A DNA stretch of 64,000 nucleotides, taken from G963923955 sp963923955 (lineage in GTDB: Bacteria > Pseudomonadota > Gammaproteobacteria > Eutrophobiales > Eutrophobiaceae). The notes below the pieces were generated by a model that worked only from the letters and a program-made list of their open reading frames with translations, was not told where the DNA came from and did no database searches. The translations under genes were made by a program, and so were the position numbers. How positions within the stretch are numbered: position 1 is the first letter of the stretch; every line of letters begins with the position of its first letter. Below, piece by piece: positions 36,637 through 47,629 of this stretch. Location: positions 1,116,001 through 1,180,000 of the forward strand of contig OZ000552.1 in NCBI GenBank assembly GCA_963923955.1. Reading direction: 5' to 3'.

Positions 36637-37554
36637 ATGGGACGCCGGCGCAAGACAAAGGGGCGCAATGTTCAGGGCATCCTGCTGATGGACAAGCCGG
36701 CCGGGATGAGCTCGAATGAGTTGCTGCAAAGTGTTAAGAGACTCTATGGGGCGGCAAAGGCCGGCCACACCGGGAGCCTGGATAAGACAGCGACCGGGCT
36801 TTTGCCGCTGTGTTTCGGCGCGGCAACCCGCTTTGCCGGGTATCTCCTTGATGCAGATAAAAAATACATTGCAAGCTGCAAGCTGGGCCGCGAGACCAGC
36901 ACGGGTGACGCCGCCGGAGAAGTAGTCTATGAGCGGGAGGTGCCTGAGTTATCCAAGGCCCGCTTGGAGGAGGTACTGGCCTGCTTTCGTGGCGAGATTC
37001 AGCAGGTGCCGCCCATGTATTCCGCCTTGAAGCACAAGGGACAGCGCCTGTATGCGCTGGCCTATCAGGGCATAGAGGTTGAGAGAGCACCGCGCCCGGT
37101 TACGATACAAAGACTGGAACTCATCGGGCACGGGCCGGAGGAGATCAGCATAGCGCTGCATTGCTCTAAAGGCACCTATGTGCGGACGCTGGCGCAGGAC
37201 ATTGGCAGGCAGCTTGGCTGCGGGGCGCACTTAAGCAAGCTGCGCCGTACCGCCTCGGGGCCCTTTACCGAAGAAGGAATGCTGACGATGGAGCAACTTA
37301 AAGAGCTGGCCTTGCAGGGGACGGCGGCCCTGGATAAATGCCTGCTCGGCATCGACAGCCTGCTGCCGGATATACCAAGCGTGCAGCTCGTTGACGCCGT
37401 GGCCTATTATCTGTGCCGGGGACAGCCAGTCACCGTTCCGCATGCGCCGACCGAGGGGATGCTCCGGTTATACAATGAAGATCAGGTCTTCCTCGGCTTA
37501 GGCGAAGTCCTCGATGATGGGCGGGTCGCCCCGAAACGTTTAGTCGGCCACTAG
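36637..37554 (+). CDS. truB: tRNA pseudouridine(55) synthase
   Basis: 305 aa from ATG 36637 (MGRRRKTKGRNVQGILLMDKPAGMSSN); the family usually starts with this basic stretch, although an ATG at 36604 is also in frame. The catalytic Asp is in GHTGSLDKTATGLLPLCFG; the PUA-like C-terminus is present. It makes psi55 in the T-loop. In related genomes rpsO follows at once; here about 20 kb intervene. Confidence 0.95.
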   Translation: MGRRRKTKGRNVQGILLMDKPAGMSSNELLQSVKRLYGAAKAGHTGSLDKTATGLLPLCFGAATRFAGYLLDADKKYIASCKLGRETSTGDAAGEVVYEREVPELSKARLEEVLACFRGEIQQVPPMYSALKHKGQRLYALAYQGIEVERAPRPVTIQRLELIGHGPEEISIALHCSKGTYVRTLAQDIGRQLGCGAHLSKLRRTASGPFTEEGMLTMEQLKELALQGTAALDKCLLGIDSLLPDIPSVQLVDAVAYYLCRGQPVTVPHAPTEGMLRLYNEDQVFLGLGEVLDDGRVAPKRLVGH

Positions 37555-38149
37555 CTATTTTTAAGAGCGCAGCAGAGATGAAATAAATTATGGGAAAGAT
37601 AAGGAATAAACCGTATAAGTTCAGAAACATATTGCACTTATTCTAAAGTGAAAGAACGAGTGCGCTATCACCCTATAGCTTGTCGAAGGAAAGGCGTTTA
37701 TCGCACTTCGCAGCCAAGCGATAAGGGCAGGCATGAACAATACCAGCGCGGCACCGCGTCTTTTACATGTGCGCACATTCTGTGACCAGCCTGGTTTCGC
37801 CGCCGCCCCTTGCCCGCAGCGGTAATAGTCGCCCTACCCGGTATGCCTGGCGCAAAGCCTGCCGCGCGGGGTCGGGTCGGCGTGTGTCCGGCCTCCAGCG
37901 CCCCGAAGCGAACGCGCGCGCTGTTGGCCACGGGCTATGCTAACGCAGATCCGGAGCCATCGTCACGACCTGCCCAATCTGGGCAAGCAACAACTCCCTG
38001 TGCTGCTGGCCCCCTGGTGTCATGCCAGCGGATGGCCTTGCCCCCGTTCCTCGCCCCTTGGCCGCCTGCCTGCGCATACCCCGGTAAGATGCGCGTTTCC
38101 CCCGGCCTTGCCGCCCAAAGGCAAGGCCAACTCGTGCCGAAGACCCCCT
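37555..38149. other. Gene-free left boundary of the truB/rpsO insertion
   Basis: No credible gene. It starts AT-rich. At 37670-37692 there is CACCCTATAGCTTGTCGAAGG, like common CCTGAGCTTGTCGAAGG repeats. It then turns strongly GC-rich (37740-38150). The GC-rich part has open frames in several phases without recognisable protein and may be the decayed N-terminal half of the transposase that follows. Confidence 0.5.
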
Positions 38150-38717
38150 TTCACAAGTCGTCCCCGTCACACGGGCGCGTGGGTGGGCCTGCCCGACCAC
38201 TCGTGGGGTGGGTCGGGCCTGGACGCCATCAAGCGGCGTGGGCATGCAGCCGCAAGCGCGCTCTCCTCACCTACCTCGATGAGGGCAGTGGCCATGGCGG
38301 TACCTACACGGAACCGCCGCGCGGCCCGCGACTTCTTTAGAGAAGTGTTTCCGTTTGCCCCCCTTCAAGGTCCAGCACGTCATCACCGAGGGCGGCAATG
38401 CGTGCAAAGGCGAGTTTGACCAGTTGCTCCAGAAGAGCCACATCGCCCACCTGTGGATCTACCCCAACACCCCATGTCCCCATGAAAATGGGGGAATGCG
38501 CTCTATGCGCGCTGTAACCGCACTGTGCCGACGCAGTGCGTGGACGCCTAGGAACCCCTGCTGTTTGAAGACCTCAAGCTGCTCAACGAAAGACGGGCCG
38601 ATTGGCTGGTCAAATACAAGGGTCTGCGCCCGCACAAAGGACGGGGAGTACAAACACCCGTGCAGTACATTATCCAGCACAACAAAAAGTGCAATATGTG
38701 GTGGACGCATACATAAA
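38150..38717 (+). pseudogene. Decayed DDE (rve-type) transposase fragment
   Basis: Spread over frames: AVAMAVPTRNRRAARDFFREVFPFAP, then FKVQHVITEGGNACKGEFDQLLQKS (DDE second Asp in the DGGNE-like position, here EGG), HLWIYPNTP, then NRTVPTQCVDA-stop-EPLLFEDLKLLNERRADWLVKY, ending GVQTPVQYIIQHNKKCNMWW. At least two frameshifts and an in-frame TAG show it is dead. The catalytic Glu region is replaced by an ENGG-like insert. Family: integrase-core transposase (IS3/IS481-like); exact family uncertain. Confidence 0.75.
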
Positions 38718-38721
38718 ATTT

Positions 38722-38764
38722 TTCCCATTGGGGCGCATGGGCACAATGGCGCCGATTTTCGAGC
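38722..38764 (+). repeat. 43-bp copy of the rpsO promoter region (degenerate)
   Basis: Matches 57565-57607 at 42 of 43 positions (C38742 versus T57585). The mismatch changes the -10 from TACAAT to CACAAT, and the -35 becomes TTTTTC, so this copy is probably inactive. It begins 5 bp after the transposase remnant's stop codon. Confidence 0.85.
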
Positions 38765-38836
38765 CTCACGCGGCACACCCTAAATTTTGTAGCATCAAAG
38801 CGGCCTTGAAGCACCCTTAAATACCTATTAACCGCT

Positions 38837-38858
38837 CCTGAAAATGATCATTTTCAGG
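38837..38858. promoter_or_regulatory. Perfect 22-bp palindrome, Fur-box-like
   Basis: Half-site CCTGAAAATGA repeated inverted with no spacer. The core AAAATGATCATTTT resembles the Fur-box hexamer pattern GATAATGATAATCATTATC. No gene starts immediately downstream, so function is unclear. Confidence 0.3.
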
Positions 38859-39004
38859 TGATTTATTGGCCGTTTTTTTGCGCATGAATTGCGTATTCTT
38901 GTTGCAAAATGAATGTTATTTAAATTCACTCTCATCCGCCCCAGCCCCTTACTAAAAAAGAACTCCAGCGATTTTTGCCCGTTTCCCCTTGCCTCAAAAT
39001 GAAT

Positions 39005-39025
39005 ATCATCTCACACTGAGATGAT
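39005..39025. other. 9-bp inverted repeat ATCATCTCA-CAC-TGAGATGAT
   Basis: Perfect hairpin with a 3-nt loop and no T-run. It could be a weak transcription barrier downstream of the GH84 gene (which ends at 39138 on the minus strand). Confidence 0.35.
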
Positions 39026-39137
39026 GTGGGGAGATAAAATTGGGTTTCGAAAAAACGAACCTGGCTGGCCGTGGGCAGCGAAGATAAATGGTTTGATTTG
39101 CCTAAGGTCAGGGGAGAAACTTCTTTCCTTCAGAGAA

Positions 39138-40199
39138 TCAGCTAATTTCCATTTCCACTCCGGAGCCTCTCCATTTTCCATCTAACCAAGACAGTATCTC
39201 ATCCGCAACAGGATGTTTGAAACGTAGGTAGGTTGTTCGCAATTCAAGCCATTTTTCGCCAAGCCTGTCCAAGCCGGTATCGTTTAGAGCGATGAGATCC
39301 ATACGAACTTGATCGGCGAGAGCCCTTCCCAGCAGATGAACTGCGGCTTTATGTGTAGACTCAGCATAATTATACTGGCTGCCAAGGGAATAAACATCAG
39401 CCAGTGTGATGGCAGGAATGATTGATAAGTGCGATTGCAACGCGGGGTTAATCAAATGCCTGGCTATGTATTTACCATTTTCCGCATGGCGCCCTGTGAA
39501 GCCCCGAATATGCAGGAATTGACTTTTGCATGGGCCGTCATTTACAGGGTAATTGTCCCAGATAACCGGCTTTCGTTTTAACTGGTGAGCGACATTTTTG
39601 AGGTGCTGGATTGACATTGCGCGAGCACAGACTTCTTCACCTGTCCACATGATATCCATGCGATCAGGTAGCCCACAGCCCAGTGTTTCCAGATAGTTAT
39701 CTGGACGTTGGCCAAAGGCGCGATCCAATACAACATCATCTGAATAATATGTTGGACAAAAGGAAATTCTTTCCAGTGATGATTGATCGTTAACGAAATT
39801 CATTATTTCTATTTGACGCTCCGCCAGGTCGGGCAGGCTACCTTGCATGTCATCGAAGAAGATTGAAAGTTCATTGATGCCAATATCTTCCAGCGCAGCA
39901 ATCTTGAAGGCTAGGGATGATCTGGCGGGGCGATCAAAATTCTTGTATAACTCAAACGGGCTCACTCCTATCCCAAAACGTACACCTGCCTTTGAACAGA
40001 GTGCCGCGAACTGAGCAATTTTTCTTTGCTCACCTGCGGGATGGGTATTTTGCCATCTTTTGCGTAGGTATTGATCTGCTTTGGGCGCATAGAGATAGGT
40101 TTTATATCCGTATTTGGCCAGATAACGCATTACAAATGCACGATCTTTCCATGACCACCTCGGCCCGAAGTAACCTTCGACAATGCCAAGTTCGGCCAT
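39138..40199 (-). CDS. GH84-type beta-N-acetylglucosaminidase (cytoplasmic)
   Basis: 353 aa. N-terminal GIVEGYFGPRWSW and the Asp-Asp catalytic pair (IFFDDM, Asp116-Asp117) are GH84/NAGidase hallmarks; VIWDNYPVND is the substrate-binding segment. There is no signal peptide, so it should act in the cytoplasm on imported GlcNAc-containing saccharides, perhaps in place of NagZ. Only the catalytic TIM barrel is present, with no accessory domains. It is 8 bp downstream of the symporter gene in a three-gene minus-strand operon with a sugar kinase. Exact substrate (GlcNAc-MurNAc, chitobiose or other) unknown. Confidence 0.85.
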   Translation of the reverse strand: MAELGIVEGYFGPRWSWKDRAFVMRYLAKYGYKTYLYAPKADQYLRKRWQNTHPAGEQRKIAQFAALCSKAGVRFGIGVSPFELYKNFDRPARSSLAFKIAALEDIGINELSIFFDDMQGSLPDLAERQIEIMNFVNDQSSLERISFCPTYYSDDVVLDRAFGQRPDNYLETLGCGLPDRMDIMWTGEEVCARAMSIQHLKNVAHQLKRKPVIWDNYPVNDGPCKSQFLHIRGFTGRHAENGKYIARHLINPALQSHLSIIPAITLADVYSLGSQYNYAESTHKAAVHLLGRALADQVRMDLIALNDTGLDRLGEKWLELRTTYLRFKHPVADEILSWLDGKWRGSGVEMEIS

Positions 40200-40206
40200 A
40201 TTGCTC

Positions 40207-41754
40207 TTAGGTACCCTTTACAGACTCATCCATCAAAGAGACGTTTCGTTTATTGCCCACACAGGCGACCAAAAACGCCAGAAGAGTAGCAACGCATAGC
40301 TTCCAGGTGAAAGCAATTCTGGTGTAGTTTTCCGGGATGCCAAGTATATTCCCGATGTTACTATCACCAAGCCCCATGGCCACGAAACCCACTACCAATG
40401 CGGACACAATGGAAACAGTGCTGCCTCGATGGGTGAACACTACGACCGCATAAACGCCAAGGAGGCCGGCGTATGCGAAAGTCATCACTGAGAGAGCAAA
40501 CTCTATCAAAGGAGCATCGGTTGATTGTTGCCAAAAGTAACAAACGCAAGACATGAGAAGAAGGGCAATAGCAAAAGAAATCATTGCAGCTTGTCCGGCT
40601 CGAACATAGTGGAGTTCAGGTTTGTTGTTACGCAGAGGGCGATAAAAATCGCTGATGGCAACCGCAGACATTGAGTTTAAGCCAGAGTTCAATGTTGATA
40701 CAGCTGCTGCAATGACACCTGCAACAGCCAGGCCACGCACACCCACAGGCAATTCATTTAAGATATAATGTATAAATATCGTAGTACTCTCAAACTCGAA
40801 ATCTGTGCTTATTCGGCCTGTAATTTCTGGTCGTTCATAGAAAATATGCAACAGTTGTCCAATGGTAATAAAAATAAAGGTGAGTGGTATTGCCAGTAAA
40901 GATGCGATAATTAAAGCCCTGCCTGCACGTGCAGAATTTCCCGCCGCAAGTAATCGCTGCGTTGTATCCTGATCCAGGCCATAATTTCCCAGCAACAAAA
41001 GAGTGAGCCCTGTTACTATAGATAGCATTGTGAAAGGATGTTGCAGGTTTATAGAAAAATCAAACAAGATCAACTTGTTCTGACCATCAGGTGCTGTACG
41101 GGCGGCCTCAATTATGTCCGATAAAGGCAAATCAACAGCCTGATAAAGTCCGACCATGATGAAAATTGCAGTAAAAACGTAAACCCCAAACTGCAATGCA
41201 TCGCTTGCAACGACAGATCGCAGTCCGCCGACCAGTGTGAATGCCAGCGCCACAAAGGTAATAGAGGAAGCCGCAAGTGCGACACTGGTGAACGTAGTGT
41301 CGCCGAAGGCCATGAGTGCTACGGCTAGCGCTGCCATAAACAATCTTGCGCCATTCGCAAATATGCGCCCCAATAGGTACATTCCGCCGGCTGATCTCAT
41401 CGTGGTTGAGCCGTATGTTTTATTGAGCAAGTCATACACTGTGATGACATTTGCGGCATAGAACTTGGGCAAAAGGATCGTGGCAACGATAATACTGGCG
41501 AGGATCGCCCCTATCGTCCCAGCTAAATAAGTATAGTTGCCGCGGAATCCTATATCAGGCCCGCCAAGAAATGTTGCAGCAGATTGAGTAGTTGCCAGAA
41601 CTGAAAAAACGATTAACGCAAGTGGCAGGCCGTCTCTGGATAGAAAGTACTCCTTCGAGGTATCGGCGGATTTTCGCGAAAGGTAGATTCCCAAAGCGGA
41701 GACAATTACAAAGTATCCTGCGAGTACCAACCAATCAAAGGCAGTGAATCCCAT
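40207..41754 (-). CDS. Sodium:solute symporter (SSS family)
   Basis: 515 aa with about 13 TM helices in the LeuT-like SSS arrangement. FIVSALGIYLSRKSADTSKEYFLSRDGLP follows the first helix, and GLNSMSAVAISDFYRPL includes the sodium-site Ser region. It probably carries the amino sugar or disaccharide across the inner membrane after TonB-dependent uptake. It lies between the GH84 glycosidase (8 bp) and the sugar kinase (25 bp). Confidence 0.92.
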   Translation of the reverse strand: MGFTAFDWLVLAGYFVIVSALGIYLSRKSADTSKEYFLSRDGLPLALIVFSVLATTQSAATFLGGPDIGFRGNYTYLAGTIGAILASIIVATILLPKFYAANVITVYDLLNKTYGSTTMRSAGGMYLLGRIFANGARLFMAALAVALMAFGDTTFTSVALAASSITFVALAFTLVGGLRSVVASDALQFGVYVFTAIFIMVGLYQAVDLPLSDIIEAARTAPDGQNKLILFDFSINLQHPFTMLSIVTGLTLLLLGNYGLDQDTTQRLLAAGNSARAGRALIIASLLAIPLTFIFITIGQLLHIFYERPEITGRISTDFEFESTTIFIHYILNELPVGVRGLAVAGVIAAAVSTLNSGLNSMSAVAISDFYRPLRNNKPELHYVRAGQAAMISFAIALLLMSCVCYFWQQSTDAPLIEFALSVMTFAYAGLLGVYAVVVFTHRGSTVSIVSALVVGFVAMGLGDSNIGNILGIPENYTRIAFTWKLCVATLLAFLVACVGNKRNVSLMDESVKGT

Positions 41755-41779
41755 CCTGTTTCTTCCAAGCTTGCGGTCT

Positions 41780-42664
41780 TCACGCAGAGTATGGTGAACT
41801 TTGAGCGCCTGCTAAAATCAGTGCGCCATCCAAACCATCGCCAACAGGCTCTACCAGTCTGTCGATGGTTCGTTGTCGTAACCACGGCATAATTCTTGGC
41901 GCAACACCACCCACTAATGCACAGCGCCGCGCGCCTGTTGCAAATATTTTTTCGATGAAACACTCTACATGCCCAGCCGCTCCTTCTACGATTGAACGGG
42001 CGATAACATCATCCCTATCGGCATAATCCAGGACCAACGGAGCGAAGGTGCCATAGTCATAGGGTATTGCCTGATCTGTCCAAGCAATCACTTTGGCCCT
42101 ATCATTGTCGAATCTTTTTAAGATAGCATCGCTCAATGATGATTTCTCTGTTCGTCCGTCAAGAGCACGCAAGGCATGTCTGATGCCACTAAGTCCCAGT
42201 GCGGCACCACTTCCTTCATCCGAGATCGGGAATCCGTACCCACCAATTGTTGTCGGACAGCCGTTGTTCTGAATATAAGCGATGCTCCCCGTTCCGAGGA
42301 TTAGAATTGCACCGTCAGATCCCTGGTGGGCACCAAGACACGCAATCGCTGCATCGCTGTCAAATGCGCGACATGTGAAAGGCAGCGCCATATTTTCAAT
42401 TTCACTTTTCATACCCGAGCGCATTATTCCTGCTATGCCCATCCCCAATACAATGTTAGGCAGTTCGCTTAGGGGGATATTGGCCTGGATTAAGCTTTGC
42501 TTTGCAATCTCAGTAATCGCTGCTCGAAGGCGTACAATGCCAATTCGTGCATTAGCGGGACCAGACTCCACTTCGGCAAGGATTTTTCTCTGTCTATTTA
42601 AGAGGCGCGCCTTGCAACGGCTGCCTCCAGCATCGATCCCAAGGTAATAAACTGGATCAGTCAT
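41780..42664 (-). CDS. BadF/BadG/BcrA/BcrD-type N-acetylhexosamine kinase
   Basis: 294 aa ASKHA-fold kinase. Phosphate 1 motif YYLGIDAGGSRCKARLL, phosphate 2 ILILGTGSIAYIQ, then GGYGFPISDEGSGAALG, and adenosine motif LVGGVAPRIMP. This family includes GlcNAc kinases and the GlcNAc/MurNAc kinase MurK. With murQ in the same locus, phosphorylation of MurNAc and/or GlcNAc is likely. It would not be expected to open 1,6-anhydroMurNAc (that needs AnmK). First gene of the kinase-symporter-GH84 operon. Confidence 0.88.
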   Translation of the reverse strand: MTDPVYYLGIDAGGSRCKARLLNRQRKILAEVESGPANARIGIVRLRAAITEIAKQSLIQANIPLSELPNIVLGMGIAGIMRSGMKSEIENMALPFTCRAFDSDAAIACLGAHQGSDGAILILGTGSIAYIQNNGCPTTIGGYGFPISDEGSGAALGLSGIRHALRALDGRTEKSSLSDAILKRFDNDRAKVIAWTDQAIPYDYGTFAPLVLDYADRDDVIARSIVEGAAGHVECFIEKIFATGARRCALVGGVAPRIMPWLRQRTIDRLVEPVGDGLDGALILAGAQSSPYSA

Positions 42665-42813
42665 TGCGAATGCAGAGCCTTCAAAGCCTCGGCTTGTGCC
42701 GGAAATATCTGGCGTAGTGCAGTAAGTAAGAGAAATGGCAATCTGTAAACACTTGTGATCGGCAGGTGCATAAAGTTCAGCAAATTAAGTTGGATCATCT
42801 CTATTTTTCGTAT

Positions 42814-42821
42814 TATTACCA
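42814..42821 (-). promoter_or_regulatory. Candidate GntR/NagR half-site upstream of the kinase operon
   Basis: Reads ATGGTAAT on the minus strand, about 150 bp upstream of the kinase start. Like the TTGGTAAT unit before the TonB receptor at 43437. Inferred from recurrence only. Confidence 0.3.
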
Positions 42822-43300
42822 TAATGCTCAACTATATGTATTAAAGTGGTTTATGTCTATGATGAATTGATAGTTTTAAAGGCAAGGGCTTTTGAATATA
42901 CAGATTTGGCATCGGGTTGATCCGATTTATGTATTGCTGTTTTTACGCATCCAGGATGGCAGCAGTAGAGGACTCTGCCTATCTATCTGAAGTGGGTGAA
43001 GAACCTCGCCGCAGCAATACCCTGGCAGATTATTGGGCTCTTGTCGACCCTGTGCGGTGGCGAGGCCTATAATGAAGATACCTGTGTCGCATACCAATGT
43101 TGCTTCGCAGAACAAGTCCGTGGATATTTAATGAGTGGGCTTTCCTAGATAATGCATGACATATATTGTTTAACTAATTGTTTTAACACTCTTAATTGCA
43201 CTTTGGGATGCGGATGATTAAATCGCCATTCACACTCTTTCAAAAAGAGTTAAAAATGCTGGGCAGGTAGGACAGCCCCTAAAAAACAGTTACAATAGCA

Positions 43301-43346
43301 TTTACCACTTGACAATTTATAGTATAATTGGTAATAACTTGGTATT
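43301..43346 (+). promoter_or_regulatory. Predicted promoter and operator of TonB receptor 1
   Basis: TATAAT at 43323-43328 with TTTACC 16 bp upstream, or alternatively TTGACA (43309-43314) with TAATAA 17 bp downstream. TTGGTAAT and TTGGTATT follow from 43328 and 43339, 11 bp apart (one helical turn), fitting a repressor site over the transcription start. Confidence 0.5.
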
Positions 43347-43436
43347 GTAATGCTAGGTATTTTATCTTAAACTGCCTAAAAGCCTTAGTAGTTGGGGCAC
43401 GACAACTTGAAACTACAGCGAGTGAGGAAAAACGAC

Positions 43437-46204
<2,768 letters not shown>

Positions 46205-46256
46205 TCACGGATCCGGCCTTCGGAAGCATACGAGGGGGGCTCATCCCCTCTTCATC

Positions 46257-46285
46257 ACCACATCGCTCTTTGAGCGATGTGGTTT
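46257..46285 (+). terminator. Intrinsic terminator after TonB receptor 1
   Basis: 12-bp perfect stem ACCACATCGCTC / GAGCGATGTGGT with a TTT loop, then TT. Only a weak T-run, but stem and position are good. Confidence 0.75.
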
Positions 46286-46393
46286 AATCACTGAAAGCGA
46301 TCGAGAGGTCACATCTCCCCAAGTAAGCCGGTTTCTTTAGAGTTCGTGACCTCCAGCATGACATTAACCTTCAACCGCGGTAATCATAGACCC

Positions 46394-47539
46394 ATGCGTA
46401 GCTTAATTTTCTGCCTAATTCTTGTTTTTTTAGGATGTGCGCCTTCGTCGAAAATTCCCAGCCCGGCTGGTAAAATTTCGTTGCAGCCAGTGAGTTTTGA
46501 ATCTCTCCCCGGATGGGGCAGCGATGATTTCTCAACTTTTGTAACAGCGTTCGAGGAGACTTGTGAACGTATTCTTGAGTGCGAACCATCCGACCCAATG
46601 GGTTCACTTGAGGAGGCTGGAACTGTAGCTGAATGGCAGCTTCTCTGTCGCAACTTTATGAAGGCTCCTAAAGGCCGGCTAAGAGCTTTTTTCGAAAGCC
46701 AAACTAGGCCTTATCTAGTTACCGATAATGGAAATCAGCAGGGACTGTTTACCGGTTATTTCGAATCTTCACTGCATGGATCTCTCGATCGTATAGGCGC
46801 TTATCAAACTCCCTTACATAGTCGACCGGATGATCTCGTGATGGTTTCACTCGGTGATTTCCGTAAAGACCTCAATGGCCGTCACATTGCAGGCCGGGTT
46901 ATCGACGGTCAATTACAACCATATGAGTCAAGACGTGAAATCGTTGCCGGTGGAGAATACCCACATAACAATGATGTCCTTGTTTGGCTTGATGATCCAA
47001 TAGATGCATTTTTTGTTCACGTTCAGGGCTCTGGCCATGTTGAGCTTCCCGATGGAAATACGATGCGTATTAGCCACGCTGGAAGAAATGGACATCCCTA
47101 TCACTCAATTGGTCGCGAACTCATACAGCGGGAAGAAATTGCGGAAGAAGACATGTCGATGCAAGCGATCCGTCAATGGTTGATAGCCAATCCTGAGCAA
47201 GCTGATGAAGTTATGCATACCAATGCGTCTTATATTTTCTTTCGAGAGATAGATGCTGACGGGCCGTTGGGAGCAGAGGGAGTGACCCTCACGCCTGGTC
47301 GTTCTTTGGCTATTGATCATTCACTGCTGAGTTATGGACTTCCTATCTGGGTGGACATTGAGGCTCCCATAGAAAGTGCACCACCGCTTCAGCGGCTGAT
47401 GGTAACCCAAGATACCGGCAGCGCAATACGCGGCGCTGTACGAGGAGATGTATTCTGGGGGCGCGGCGAGGAGGCTGAGAAACTCGCAGGTGGCATGAAA
47501 TCCTCGGGCCGATATTGGGTTCTGTTACCCAAGCCGTGA
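46394..47539 (+). CDS. mltA: Membrane-bound lytic murein transglycosylase A
   Basis: 381 aa from ATG 46394 (MRSLIFCLILVFLGC, lipobox FLGC); an upstream ATG at 46346 would bury the lipobox. MltA domain with FTGYFESSLHG, DPIDAFFVHVQGSGHVEL and ISHAGRNGHPYHSIGREL; the C-terminal 3D domain has QDTGSAIRGAVRGDVFWG with the catalytic Asp. It cuts glycan strands to 1,6-anhydro-muropeptides. Here it is part of a sugar-scavenging island rather than a cell-division locus, and may release usable fragments for the adjacent TonB receptor. Confidence 0.93.
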   Translation: MRSLIFCLILVFLGCAPSSKIPSPAGKISLQPVSFESLPGWGSDDFSTFVTAFEETCERILECEPSDPMGSLEEAGTVAEWQLLCRNFMKAPKGRLRAFFESQTRPYLVTDNGNQQGLFTGYFESSLHGSLDRIGAYQTPLHSRPDDLVMVSLGDFRKDLNGRHIAGRVIDGQLQPYESRREIVAGGEYPHNNDVLVWLDDPIDAFFVHVQGSGHVELPDGNTMRISHAGRNGHPYHSIGRELIQREEIAEEDMSMQAIRQWLIANPEQADEVMHTNASYIFFREIDADGPLGAEGVTLTPGRSLAIDHSLLSYGLPIWVDIEAPIESAPPLQRLMVTQDTGSAIRGAVRGDVFWGRGEEAEKLAGGMKSSGRYWVLLPKP

Positions 47540-47629
47540 CCTATGGCGACAAGTAACTTTAAAGCCATTTTTCTTTGATTGATATTTTGCGCCGCAAATC
47601 TTATTAGTAATTGGGAATAAGAATTAGCT

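Larger units (their letters stand above)
38765..39137. other. Intergenic region with palindromes
   Basis: No gene seen. It contains two notable inverted repeats (38837-38858 and 39005-39025, listed separately) and is otherwise AT-rich. It forms the 3' side of the minus-strand GH84 operon. Confidence 0.5.
42665..43436. other. Divergent regulatory region between kinase operon and TonB receptor
   Basis: 772 bp, AT-rich, containing the promoters of both divergent units. ATTACCAT at 42814-42821 (ATGGTAAT read toward the kinase operon) and tandem TTGGTAAT/TTGGTATT at 43328-43346 are shared half-sites. A 38-codon open stretch at 42956-43072 is not convincing as a gene. Confidence 0.55.

Noticed and set aside
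37810..38419. Open frames in the GC-rich stretch after truB
   Set aside because: Several overlapping frames without coherent protein; best explained as decayed transposase DNA.
42927..43115. Small genes in the divergent region (minus-strand 62 codons; plus-strand 38 codons at 42956-43072)
   Set aside because: No ribosome-binding site at suitable spacing and no recognisable family.
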